From positions 13,801,187 to 13,865,186 of the forward strand of contig NC_088206.1 in the NCBI RefSeq assembly GCF_037126465.1: a DNA stretch of 64,000 nt, given 5' to 3'. The notes below the pieces were generated by a model, which saw only the letters and a program-made list of their open reading frames with translations, was not told the origin of the DNA and ran no database searches. This document shows, piece after piece, positions 37,101-49,600 of the stretch. Origin of the DNA: Ornithodoros turicata. Its lineage: Eukaryota; Arthropoda; Arachnida; Ixodida; Argasidae. A program made the translations under genes and the position numbers. How positions within the stretch are numbered: position 1 is the first letter of the stretch; every line of letters starts with the position of its first letter.

Positions 37101-39795
37101 TGGGTGGCGTATTTCACTGTTTTGTACCACAAGGTGTCCCTAAGATAATGTTTTGTACGAAAGTGTGGTTTAAAATTGTGCTAATCATATACACTTCTGT
37201 CAGTGATCTGCAAAGATGTATTGCACTTCATTTTTTGGGGCCCCCTGTAATATCTTGAGGTGCAAAATCAATCGAATACCCATAGTTCTGTGCACTTCAG
37301 AACAGTTTTCACAAATGAGCAAGTGCACTCAACTCACTAACATCTACCAGCTAACCTTTCAAACAGCTAACAAATTTTCTCGTCAGTTTTCCCATTTTCT
37401 GCTCATTAGCATGCAAGCTCTAGTTGAAACTGCTAACTACATGTCCATACATTGTGGTTTATAGTGTGAGGACTATGATTGGGAAGATGTGTAATATGTA
37501 CATAAGACTGATAATAAGGGTATATAATAAGACTGTAATCTTTTTTATGGTAATTTCAAATGTGTTAGTAAATGGTACTATCACCTAGAACACTGTTACT
37601 ATCCTTACTATCTAGAAATTTTACTATCCCACCAATGTATGGGCAGGATTGAACCACTAACCTTCGAATGTTCTCCTGAACTTTCTCTTCCAAAATTCTG
37701 CTCTGTTCCTTGCTATCCCTTTCTCATTTCTTTCCTTCTCTGGGTGGGTCCAGATCCTCAAGGCCATGGTGTCTGAGCGTCTGTCAACCTCTCCATGTGC
37801 CCTGGTTGCCAACCAGTTTGGTTGGACCGGCAATATGGAGCGACTTGCCCGCAGCAACACTCATGCCAAATCTCACGACACAATGAGAGAGTGAGTATCG
37901 TACGGGATAGTATTCCGCAGAGCCGTCTCGGGGGGAAGTCCCGGTGTTTCCGTCCATATTCAGTTTTTAAAAAATGCAGTGGAGAGGAAAAAAGCTTTTT
38001 AAAGCATACAATAGAAAATTGCTTCAGAGACCTGTCACCCCCCGGAACCCACTCGGAACGGCTCTGGTATTTCGAGAGAGACTTGTAGGAGGTGGTATTG
38101 CTGTCCTCGTCTGTCTGCCTGTCCTTCCTTCCTTAGCTTGCATGTGTGTCACTGTCTACTGCTGCACTGCTGTTTTTGACACACTGTTCTTTATAGTATC
38201 TAAAATTCTGCAAAATTCATGTGTTCTGTTCATGTTGTGGGTGCATCTCATGTTTTGTTTGTTTGCACATTGTTCCTTATGCACAGTAAAGCCTCGCCTT
38301 AACCCAGTTTCATTGTACTGAGGGTTAATAACGCTGAGGCTTTACCGCAGCATACCTTTTGTTTAGTTTTTGAGTATGCGTGCACGTTGTCAAAGCAGGT
38401 GGGCCATGTGCTTCTGAGTGAGCGCTTGGTGTCCTCCCCGTGTGCCCTAGTTGCGAGCCAGTTTGGTTGGACTGGCAACATGCAGCGCATAGTTGCCTCA
38501 CAAACCCACATGAAGGAGAGCGACCCTCAGAGAGAGTGAGTGTGCATGCATAGCATTCACGCCTGTGTCTGTCTGCATGCTGCAAAACTATGGTGGGAGT
38601 CTGCATTAATGCATGGGACTGCACGGGGGCGTGTGAAGTCTCAGTGGGGCAAGCTGAAATGCGAAGTATGGAAGAAAGATGGCAAAATCTAATGACATGA
38701 TACATGCAGTGCAGAATGACTTCAGATATGCTAGAGAGCTTCCACTTGTGGCATTCAGTTGGGCATTAGGAATAACATGCTACTCCTCAGACTGTATTAG
38801 TGAATATGTTCATGTCAAGTAAGTTAGCAAGCTTCATGTCTACGTGCAAATCCTCTAAAAATCTTGCACTGGATGTCCTGCCCATTCTTTTGTTGCGTGA
38901 AAGTGGGGTGGTGAGGACCCCTACAGAGATCAGAGGTGACAGTTGCCCCCTGGCCCTGACCTTCAGACACCCCTGGAACTGCATCCATAGAATGTGGAAC
39001 TTGTGTTCAGTGTTATTTAGCAGAGAAGCATTTCACCAGGGTTCTAAAGGTCTTTGGATCGCACTATTTTTTTTTTCAGCTACTACTTAAGCCAGAAAAA
39101 GAACATGGAACTCAATCCAAGGCATCCGATTATCAAGGAACTGCTTAAGAGAGTAGAGGTAAGATTAACGTACATTATCCTTGTTGGCATTAGGTGTGAA
39201 CCTGTCTCCCGACGACGTATTTCAGGACGACACGAACGATCCAGTGGCACGTGAAATTGCAGAGGTGATCTACGAGACGGCTACCCTCCGTTCTGGTTTC
39301 ATGCTGGAAGACACCTTGGCCTTTGCAAACAGGGTTGACAGGTTGCTACGAAAGACCATGGGAGTCTCTGAGGATGCTGCTGTAAGTCTACTGTGGCGGT
39401 TCTCCGCAGTAAGAGGCAGGTCTTGTACAGTACTGTTTCATGGGTGCTTGGTATCTTTACATTGTTAGATTGAGGAGGAACCAGAGGAGACCCTTGGAGA
39501 GCCACTGGAGGAAGTCAAGAAGGATGAAGGTGGTGAGGAGGATGACGAGGAAGAGGTAGGTTTGACCATTTCTGTGTCTCCGAACTGGTGCCCCTGACAT
39601 GATGAATGTTTCAGTGACAATAGCTCTCTTTAGTGACGTAGAGTGAAGCGTTAAATTCAAGTTAAGGGAGCGTTGATCTCTGTGGCCCTAGGCTGCATGA
39701 CTTTGGTTAGGCATAATCATCCTTGCCCTGGGAATATGTTGCTGTATTCATGTTTTGCACTTTGGTCTTTGCAGAAAGAACATGACGAGCTGTGA
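34102..39795 (+). CDS. HSP90B1: Endoplasmin (GRP94, HSP90B1)
   Basis: The ER-lumen Hsp90 chaperone that folds secreted and membrane proteins. Exons: 34102-34147, 34557-34665, 34763-34904, 34966-35082, 35141-35311, 35380-35652, 35749-35939, 36020-36209, 36282-36359, 36524-37099, then one of 37754-37890 or 38399-38535, then 39080-39158, 39226-39381, 39469-39555 and 39775-39795. All phases agree; the product is 790 residues (human 803). Visible features: signal peptide (about 1-20), pre-N acidic region, ATPase domain with catalytic Glu104 ([12 protein letters not shown]), DTGIGM (150-155) and [12 protein letters not shown], an acidic linker (exon 7), middle domain with LPLNVSRE (445-452, catalytic-loop Arg451), C-terminal dimerisation region, acidic tail and KEHDEL, an HDEL-type ER retention signal. 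The poly(A) signal at 39892 lies about 100 bp after the stop. The gene is preceded by an ERSE. Confidence 0.97.
37754..37890 (+). other. HSP90B1: GRP94 alternative exon A
   Basis: 137 nt, acceptor GTCCAG/ATC with a long pyrimidine tract, donor GA/GTGAGT, entry phase 0 and exit phase 2. It encodes residues 632-676 beginning [20 protein letters not shown] and including [15 protein letters not shown]. It is closest to the usual arthropod and vertebrate sequence at the start (KAMVSERL) and centre (NMERL). Confidence 0.9.
38399..38535 (+). other. HSP90B1: GRP94 alternative exon B
   Basis: Also 137 nt, acceptor AAAGCAG/GTG, donor GA/GTGAGT, entry phase 0 and exit phase 2. It encodes [20 protein letters not shown] and then [19 protein letters not shown]. 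By my count it is identical to exon A at 26 of 45 residues. The conserved core [15 protein letters not shown] is intact and there is no stop or frameshift. Using A and B together gives a frameshift and an early stop; using neither also breaks the frame. Confidence 0.88.
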
Positions 39796-39891
39796 GAAAG
39801 AACAAGTCTAGGAGGTTTATCATCTGTCATCTTCATCTTGTATATTTATACTGCTTGTTTGGAAGGGAGCATTTTTTTTCTACTTGCATGT

Positions 39892-39897
39892 AATAAA
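39892..39897 (+). terminator. GRP94 poly(A) signal
   Basis: AATAAA 97 bp after the GRP94 stop codon, followed by a GT-rich stretch (TGTTGTGTTTATC), the usual cleavage context. Confidence 0.75.
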
Positions 39898-40621
39898 AAC
39901 TGTTGTGTTTATCAAGTCTGTGTACGCCTGCACTTCCCTGTCGAAAATAAAACGAGAAAATATTTTCTGAAAGGCGGAGCACGAATCAATAAAAATAAAT
40001 CCAACAAAAAGCAATAAAATTTATGCGAGTGCAGTGAAAGTCAACGCGTCCAAATTAACGCCGCAGTTCAGCAAAGGATGGCGCGACCATCGCGTCCAAA
40101 CCGGAAGCTCTGTCTGTTCTCGTGTTGTGGTTGCTGTGGTGTATTTGCTCCCATTTCTATTTATGTAATATCTTCGTCATGCATTACGATGCAAAAAGGT
40201 AGGGCACACTGTCTCGTGTACAAATACCAGCTACGATCTATGCGCATCGCGCTTTACGTTATACGAGTGAGCAAACTGCATGTTAACCCTATTCCGTTGG
40301 GCTGGCGCTACGCAAGCAAGGACCCCGCTTCGGGTCTCAGACCGTGCCTATAATCTGCCTAAAATCTTATCGGGAAGTCCACTTCCTGCGAAAGCATGAA
40401 GTCGAAAGATAGATTCCCAACGGCAGGGGCATAGAGATGTTCTAGAAATACGAATTTGAGCAGCAAAACAAAGCGATTACCATCAGCATTCCCGATACAT
40501 CGTTGAATGACAGCGTCAGCAGTGGACGAAGTTTAGCCCTTATTTCTTTTATTTTTTTCCATTCGTCCAGGGACCACGGCTGAAATGAACGAGCCACCTT
40601 CCTGAAACGAGCTGAAGCATC

Positions 40622-43600
40622 ATGCTAGTGAACTTTGATGTGCGGTCCTTCTGCCAAAACCTACGCGCGACGAAGCCCCCGTATGAGTGTCCGTTGCAGA
40701 ACTGTGGTCGCATTTACAAGACCTACTCGGGTATTCAGTTTCACCTCTACAACTTCGATCACGATGGCAGCAACGGTGGACTATCACCGCACACACCGAC
40801 GGCAGTGGGCAACAAGAAAGGCAGCAAGCGGGGCCGCTGGCACCATCGCCAGAATCGGCGGTCCCCTACGCCGCCCGAATTCGCGGCTCCGACCGCGGCG
40901 GTTGCCCGGGAGGGCCTCACGTACGCGGAGGCCCAAAAGATAGTGGAAGTGGATCTTGACGGGTGCCTGCACCGCATCAACATATGTGAGCCGCTCGATA
41001 TTGTGATGCTGGATCCTGCAGAAACAAAGACGCCCGAGAAAGCTGTGGAAGAGAAGCCACCAAAGTCGCCGACGAAAGGCAAGAGTGGTAAAAGTAAGGA
41101 CCACACGAAGCAAAAGAAGGACGCAAGCGCGGGAAATGTGGTCAAGCTCCCCGAAGCGTCGTTTAGGATTGTGTCGGACTATAACCCTCCCGATGCGCCG
41201 AAGAGGCCGGCATCGTACTACAGGTTCATCGAAAAATCAGCCGAGGAACTGGACGAAGCTGTTGAGTATGATATGGATGAAGAGGTAGGTTACTTGGCTG
41301 TAGTTTCAAGAGCCAACTGGGCTTGTGGATTGTCGCAAACGATGAAAGTTTTTTGGGGTGCATAAATGCATGAGGTGTTTAGTGCAAGATACTGAGGAAT
41401 TCAAGATAATGTTTCTGTGGTTGATGCTCATGATTTTTAAATTGTCTTCTACTGGGGCACTAGCTTAATGCAAAATCGCAGTGTGTTTGCTGAGCATCCA
41501 CGTGAGAGGTGTACAGTACTAGCATGTAAGCTACCGACAGTACCGATCGTTACCTGGTGATTAATGTGAACTTCACATTAACAGATTTTCGTCTATTCGT
41601 GTGCGTTTCATTCAGTGTCCAATCACCCTTTAGCAGAAATCTTGAGCTCTCTGTACCTAAAGTATACAGGCAAAATGTATGTGGAACTGTCAGGGTCTCG
41701 GGGACCTGTGCATCACTCAGATTTATTTATTTATGATTTATTTATGATGATACCTCAAGGGCCCAAAAGGCGTTACATAAGGGAGGGAACACTATGTACA
41801 TACAAGTGAAAAATAAACGTCGGCGAATTGAAACAGTGTGAAGTAACAGTAACACAGCAACACATGCGCGATAATAATAATAACATCAAAGGAAGAGGTA
41901 AGGTAAAAAAGAAAAACAATGTTACAAACACAAGTAATTGGCGAGTGCGTTCTTGAACTGTTCATAGTTAGTAATAGTGACGATCGCATGGGGAAGTGAA
42001 TTCCATTCGACAATGGTGCATGGAAAAAAACGTTTGTATGTATCACTGTGATGAACATAGGAGACGATTAACTTTCAAAGCACGGTCAAGTCTTGGGGAG
42101 ATGTATGTGTCTGGGCATAAGAAATGGGGTCGTACCTGTTCTAAAAGAAAAAAACTTGAAGAAAAGACAAAGACGTAGATATTTACGACGTACATTGAGG
42201 TCTGGCAGTGCAACAGAGAGTTTTAGGGCAGTAATACTGGACGGGAAAGAGTAATTATTAGAAATAAAACGAGTTGCCCTGTTTTGTAGCGATTCAATTA
42301 AGTTAACTTGGGTTATATAGTGCGGATCCCAAACTGCAGAAGCATATTCCAATTCAGGCCTTATTAGCGTGACATATGCCTGGGGTTTAGCCGACGGTGG
42401 AGCACATTTTAGGTTTCTGCGCAAGTATCCAAAGTATCCTGCATCCAACGTTTGCGAAAATATGGTTGACAGAAATAATTAACAGGTATACTTCGTATTC
42501 TTTAGAACTTTAGGCGTTTATGCCGTCGAGACCACGTGAAGGTGATAGTTTCATTTTGTCTATTACGCGCATGATCCCTTCTGGTGATATATTAACATTC
42601 CGCATGAGCGATAGATTAGTATGCGGCAGACCAGATGGCTGGACATAACCGTTGTTGCGAAAAGCACCAATGAAAGCGCGGTTAAAAATGTCGCAGCTGA
42701 CGTCGTCAGAGAGAAAATTGCCCTGGTCGTCTTTTAATTGGATATTGTTTCCATGCTTTGGGTTGATTGTGCTCCAGAATTTCCGTGGGTTTGAAGATAG
42801 CAACCTTGGAAGTTCGTTGGAGAAGAAGTTACGTTTGGTGTTCAGTAGTTCTGTTTTGTACTGCCTGACAGTGTCACGGTATAAAGCAAAGGTCCTGTCA
42901 CATCTAATGCGCTGAGCTTGTCGAAACAGACGCTTTTTCTGCATGACTTGAAAACCCGAGACGAGGTAGGGACAAAAACAGACAAACACAAACACGGTCT
43001 CAAATGACTGTGTCTGACTGGGTCTGAGACCGTGTTTGTGTTTGTGTGTTTTTGTCCCTACCTCGTCTCGGGCTTTCAAGTCATGGATCGTCACCACCAG
43101 TTCGCTTGCTACCTAACCTTCCTTTCGTTATCGCTTTTTCTTGTTGGCCAGTTTCCGAAGTGAGGTCGAATACCAGGCGTTGCGCATGGTGGACCACAAT
43201 ATGACTGCCTCAAACCTTTTACCTCAAAGATTTGCTTTGTCACCACGACTTTACTCAGCTGAAAATTGCCCGTTGTTTTGGGAATGCTTAAAAGTTCTTT
43301 TCAAACCTGTGCCCTCCTGTAGGACTGTGCATGGCTGCAGCTGATGAATGACCAGCGGCATGCAGAGGGGCTTTCGGAAGTTGGGGCGGACACTTTTGAG
43401 CTCCTGATGGATCGGCTAGAGAAGGAGTCCTACTTCCAAAGTCAGAACAGTGGCCGTGACCTAGGACCTTCAATCGACGAAGATGCCGTCTGCTCCATCT
43501 GCAACGATGGCGAATGTCAGAACTCCAACGCCATTCTGTTCTGTGACATGTGCAACCTTGCTGTACACCAGGTAAATGTGCAGATCTCATTGGAGCTCCT

Positions 43601-46600
43601 TTCGGGACTGAGGGTTTTCAGAACGTAGGTTCAAAAGCCTCGGTTAAATCTCAAATGCAGTTGAGGAAACGTGGCCGAAGTGCAGGCAGCACACGAAGGT
43701 TTACAGAGAAAATCGCGTTTTTGAACCATTCGTTACATACGTACTACTAACGTAGGCATGACACAGGCTTCATGGAAAAATGTCAGGCCTAAGACTGAAG
43801 GAAATCTCGCGGGTTTCTAGTGAACCTTCAAAGGAGTCACCTGCTCAGATGACACAAATGCAGTGTGGAACAAGATATATTTGGTAAATGTGGAACTGTT
43901 GAAGGTCACCTCTGCTCACACATTTTGGGACTAGTAATATTTGGTGACTGGTTACGGGTGCCCGCCTCGTGTGTCTTTTGCGAGCCACGCGCTGCATCGT
44001 GTTTTCAGAAGGGTTAGCGTCGTCAGACTTGTACGTGGCCTAAATACTATACCCAAGATACTTTTAGGACTAACTTGGTGTCCTCGGAATGCGTTTAAAA
44101 GTCAGTATTTTGTGGCTTGGTAACTTCGAGTAAGTCAGCATTTAGTATCATAGCGTAACTACTTTTTGGAAGTAACTTGTACTAGTTCTTACGTTACTCC
44201 AAAGGTACTTCATTTACTTTTTTGGGAGATGGGAGGTTCGAGAAACAGGTGAACTTCGCGTGCTTTCATTGGGTGCTATGGCACGTGCATGTGCATACGT
44301 TTCATCTCAAGATATTTGTGGTGTCCCCGTCCTTCTCCGGCATAGCCTGCAGAAACGGGTGGTGCCTCGGGTTTGGTGTCACAGCGTGTTGGCCTTATGG
44401 ACATGTTGATGAATGCTCAGGGCCTGTAGATGCTAGCGGGGAGGACCATTGGTTCATGGAGTCATAGCAAGAGTGGGCAGCTATAAATGTTTTTTTTTTT
44501 TTTTGTGTGTGTGTGTGGCTCTTCCTTTTCCTCTGAACACAGCATCGGTTATCTGTGCTTGCGACATTATCGGGCTAGATGTACATGGAGCAGAGCATGC
44601 ACCAAGGAGATAAACGTACAGATAACAGATAAACGCCGAAAAACAAGAGCATCCAAACGAGCGTCCGTTTTTATCTTCACTTTGTTCGTATATGTTTGAC
44701 AGTAAGTTTCACAAATTGTGATTTGATAGTATCTCGAGTGTAACGAGTTACCTCCGTGAGTATTTAGTATTCCACATTTCAAGGTTACTCTACTCTGTTA
44801 CTTTTTTTAATGGGACTCGGTAACTTAACTAATGTACTGTATTTACCCGCACATTTTTAACCAAAAACATCGTTTTATTGAGGGGGTGCATTCAATGCGC
44901 GGGAGAAAATTGGAACCACGGAGATCTTCCCGGAATTGAAAGTCACGATTCAGCCTCATCGCCACGGTTTGTTCAGAGATATCCGCGGTGATATCTCCGG
45001 AATCGAACGTGGCGATTCTGCTTCATGATCGCGATTTATTCCGAGATATCCGCGGCAGTCCCTCCGGAATCGAACGCCGTGATTCTCGTGGCGTGGATAA
45101 AATGCTCCTCAGTCTCTTTCACATTCGTCATTCATCCCTCTGGTTCCAGGCGCTACTTCTCGTTCACTGGGCGATGGAGTGGCCGCGCGAGCGTGATACG
45201 CTGGCTGACGTTGCACGAGACGATCCGACCGTGCTACTAATGTCGGGGCACGTTTAATGTGCGGAAAACAAATACAGTCAACCCTCGATTTATGAACACC
45301 CTCGGTTCCCCGAAAAATCGTTCATAAATCGAGGGATTCATAAATCGAAAATTCAGTTAACTGAGTACTATCGAGCAAACGCAACAGTATTTCCGAGTTG
45401 GGATTGTGTTTATAATGCCATATATTGTGTAATTTTGCTTTTGACCATGCCTTCTGCTGTATCGATCTCACAAAGAACAGACGTTAGTGCATTCACATTC
45501 TGTTTATTATGCAATATTAAATTGTTTAATTTTGCTTTGGACCATGCCTTCCGCTGTGTCAATCTTGGAAATAAGAGATGTCGCCACATTCGCACTGGAC
45601 TGGTCTCGGATTTCCTCCGGGATTTTTAACCTCCGGGTGACAGTGACCACCTTATTCATCAACTGAGATCAGGTACACTTGGTCGCACCTTGTGCGACCC
45701 TGGAAAACCCGTTTGTTGTTCGGATTTCAAGGGGTTAAGAGCCGAGGGTGCAATACCTGGAAAACGTTTTGTCCGTTCAGGCGTCATTCGTAAGGCCACA
45801 GAATTATCCCTTTGGAGGTTTCTGTTGACCTCGGAACGATCCGTTCATAAATTGAGGGCAAAAACGCTGGGCAACTCCTAGTTGGTTCCCAGAAATTCCG
45901 TTCATTATTCGAATATCGATGTTCATAAAACAAGGGAAAAATGAATGGAAAAAGTTTGGTTCCCCGTGCTCGTGTTCATAAAACGAGGGAATTCATAAAT
46001 CGAAGGTTCATAAATCGAGGGTTGACTGTATACCAGTATTTCGGCGCTCAGGTTGGGGTGTGTCCAATATGCGAGCAAATACGGTACTCTTCGTTTGGTC
46101 TCCTCGTACAAGCCTGAGTGTCGTGAGCTTTGTTTGAGAAAACCCTGGGTGCTGCTTCAGGTTGATTCATGCATTCAATGCCTTCCTTCCGCGTTGCAGG
46201 AGTGCTACGGGGTGCCCTACATTCCCGAGGGCCAGTGGCTGTGTAGGCGTTGTCTGCAGTCGCCCTCGAGAGCTGTCTCGTGCGTGTTATGCCCGAACGC
46301 GGGAGGTGCGTTTAAACAGACGGAGGAAGGCAAGTGGGCTCACGTCGTCTGCGCCTTGTGGGTGCCCGAGGTTTGCTTTGCCAACACCGTATTCCTGGAA
46401 CCCATCGACGGCCTAACCAACATTCCGGCTGCGAGATGGAAGCTCACTTGTTACATCTGTAAACAGCGCGGCGTCGGCGCCTGTATCCAGTGTCATCGGG
46501 CCAACTGCTACACCGGTCAGTTTCTGCCAGATTGTCTCAACTCCGTGATTGTCTCAACTTTTATACAGTGTGTTTCACCTAAAGTGATAAAAAATTCTAA

Positions 46601-49600
46601 CTGGCGATGTACTCGCCGGAGGATTGTGGGACTTTAGGCAATTACCTTCTGGAAAATTTTGCCGCCATTAAGGAAGGCTTTGGACAATTTTTAATTGAGG
46701 TAAATTTTTTTTTTTTCAATTGAACTTTGAAAATTGCCGAGCGAACCTCACTTTTTTTAATGGAAATATGAAGCCCTTCATGGATAACCACAAATCCAAC
46801 AAAAACTTAAAAAAAGAAATTGTAAAATTTCCGCTTTAGCCCTGCCTGCTTGATTGTCGCAAAGAAGAGCGCATGGAAGATGCGGGGAGAGGAGGTAGTG
46901 TTCCCGCCTCTTGTTTTACCTTTCTTCCCCCTGCTTTGATCTTGATACTGGTGACAACCACCTTATCACAAAGAAAACAAAACAACCGTCTTATCACAAA
47001 GAAGGCAAAACAAATGAAGGCGGGACACTTGCTCCTCTAGACGCACATTTCGAGCGCGTTTCTTTGCGAAAATCAAGCAGGCGGGGCTAAAGCGTAATTT
47101 TTACGAATTTTTTTTTTACTCTTTCTGTTGCAATACTGTGCATAGCATACTGTTGCATAGTTTGTTGGGTCTGCAGTTATCTGTGGAAGACTTCCTATAT
47201 CTGTAAAAAAAAAGTGAGGTTCGCTTGGCAATTTTCAAAGTTTAAACGACAAAAATAAATTTCCCACAGGTAAAAATTGTCCAAAGCCTTCCTCAAAGGT
47301 GGCAAAAGTTTCCGGAAGGTAATTGCCGAAAGTCCCACAATGCCCTGGCGAGTACGTCGCTAGTTAGAATTTTTTATCACTTTAGGTGAAACACCCTGTA
47401 TAGTGAACCTGCATATAGTGAAGGTGATGGATGTAGTGAAGTGAACCTGCACTCTCGGTGTGTTGAAACTCGAGCCATGAAACTTTTGAGCTCGTTCACA
47501 TAAAAGTAAAGTGTGGGTCTGAGACCCGTACTCAGTAGCTTTGGCACTGCACTGGGCACGGGCTGCTAAACCTATTGAGAATGAGTCTGAGATGTGTGCC
47601 TAACTTTTATGCAAACAGGCCCTGATATAGTGAAGTTCTCAGTTATCTGGCCAACCTCACTCTAAATGGTTCTACTCCATTTAAAGTTTCACATTATGCA
47701 TTATTTACTGTTGTTTGCTTCGACTGAGCATTATGTAATCTTATTCGCTCGATTTTAGTTATGCACAATTAATGGTAACCCCCCTCTAAACAAACTTGAA
47801 TGTCTTTAGGGCTGTGCACGTAGTAATTCTAAAACAAGTGAATGGTTATCTAACTGGACTGTGTGATGTAATCTAATGTAACCTCAGAGGGCATTCAAGA
47901 AAATATAAGAGAGAATGTGGTAGTAATGCATGTGTGCCTATGAGAGGCCTATGAGAGCACAACGTCGGTGTATATGTAACAATAACCATGACCTGCCCAT
48001 CCCGCAGGAGATACTTCCTAAAGTTGATTATCATCATCGTTCTACGCCTTTTTTATTGGAGCAGTTGCTGTTGCCTGCTACGGTAGTCGTATGTCCGCTT
48101 CTGCGCGTTCAAAATTTATATTTGAAATTCAAAAATTTAAATTTCCATTGTCCAATCATGATGTAGATCTCGCGGGCCAATGTGCAGCGCTCCTAGGCTC
48201 CTCATAGGGGTTGCCGATTATGACATGGTCGTTATAGTCTACAGGTTTTCCCGGCGATTTTAATCCAAGTGCCAGCTAAATTAATCCATGTCCCATAAAG
48301 TTTGCATGGCACATAGATTAATTTAGCTGGCACTTGGATTAAAATCGGCGGGAAAACCTGTAGTACGTCGTGGTTTGTCCCGACTGTTGATTCAGTGATC
48401 CTTGCGTCGCATTAACCATTCAAGACCACGACTGTGCTGATGAGTTGTAATTGTTTGTGTAGCGTTCCATGTGACGTGTGCCCAGCAGGCAGGCCTGTAC
48501 ATGAAGCTGGAAGAGGTGAAAGAGAGCGGGGGCGGTGGACCATCTTTCAATGTCCGCAAGACAGCCTATTGCGACGTACACGCCCCCGCTCACGACGACG
48601 CCGTGAGTATCGACGGCCTTGTCGTTTCGTGTAGAAGGGATCCCACGGTAACGTACCACTCCCGCAATCCTCCTACAAAAGTCCTCCTCCTCTCACCCTA
48701 TGTGTCGTGTCATGCCTGCCCTCGCCCCTGTTGTTTCCTTCTGCTTCTTTTTAATCAGTTTCAGAGAGCTCTTCTTTTTGTTCCTAAGACACTTTCTTTC
48801 TACGTTGCTCTGCATCTTGTTTAAGCTCGAATGCTTTCAAAAGCGCTACCCCGATCAGTGACAGGTAAGACCGGAGACTAGAGTTGTACGGGCCCTGGCT
48901 TACCCGAAAGCCTAAAGGCCTTTCTTTGTGTGGGCTTGGGCTTATCCGAAAGCCTAAGGGCCTTTCTTTGTGCAGCCTTGGGCTTACCTGAAAGTCTAAA
49001 GGCCTTTGCGCTTGAGCCAGGTTCAGGTTTGGCAATGTGGGCCCAGACTGGGCCTGTACATCGATGTGCTTGGACCAGGGTCAAGCCTGTGCTAAAGCAC
49101 TGTTATTTAGCCATGGCTAACATGTATAGCCTGACACCCTTTAGTTAACGGGCAAGATAGCCTAGAAATTTCTGGGGCTCAGGCTGGGCCTAAAAATAAG
49201 GCCTGTGCAGAGCTCTACCGGATGCTCAAATATGGCAGTTGAAAACTTAGATCGATGCATTAGGGTTACAGATTGCTGCACATAATGACATGTTGTGCTG
49301 GACATGCCAACAAGGCGCTTTTTTTAAAAAGTGGCTTTAGCTAATGTATTTGCAATGTGCGATAATTTACCAAACACGCTAGGCACTTCGGCGCACCGGA
49401 CGTGAATTTGCTAGGCTGAAAGTGGAAAATAGTAGAAATAGAATAGTAGAAAATAGCAGTGGGACTCGGCATAAAATGGAAATTTATTTATTTACCGTAT
49501 TTGACTGCATATAATTAGGGCCTGACCTTTTCGGGTTAAACCCGATTCCGTCCGATTGTTTCCTCCTCCTGAAAGAGTTGTGGATCAGTTCGGGTTAAAC

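Noticed and set aside
44990..45090. Possible tRNA B-box (GTTCGATTCC on the minus strand, twice)
   Set aside because: No matching A-box, no acceptor stem or T-stem; part of a transposon interior.
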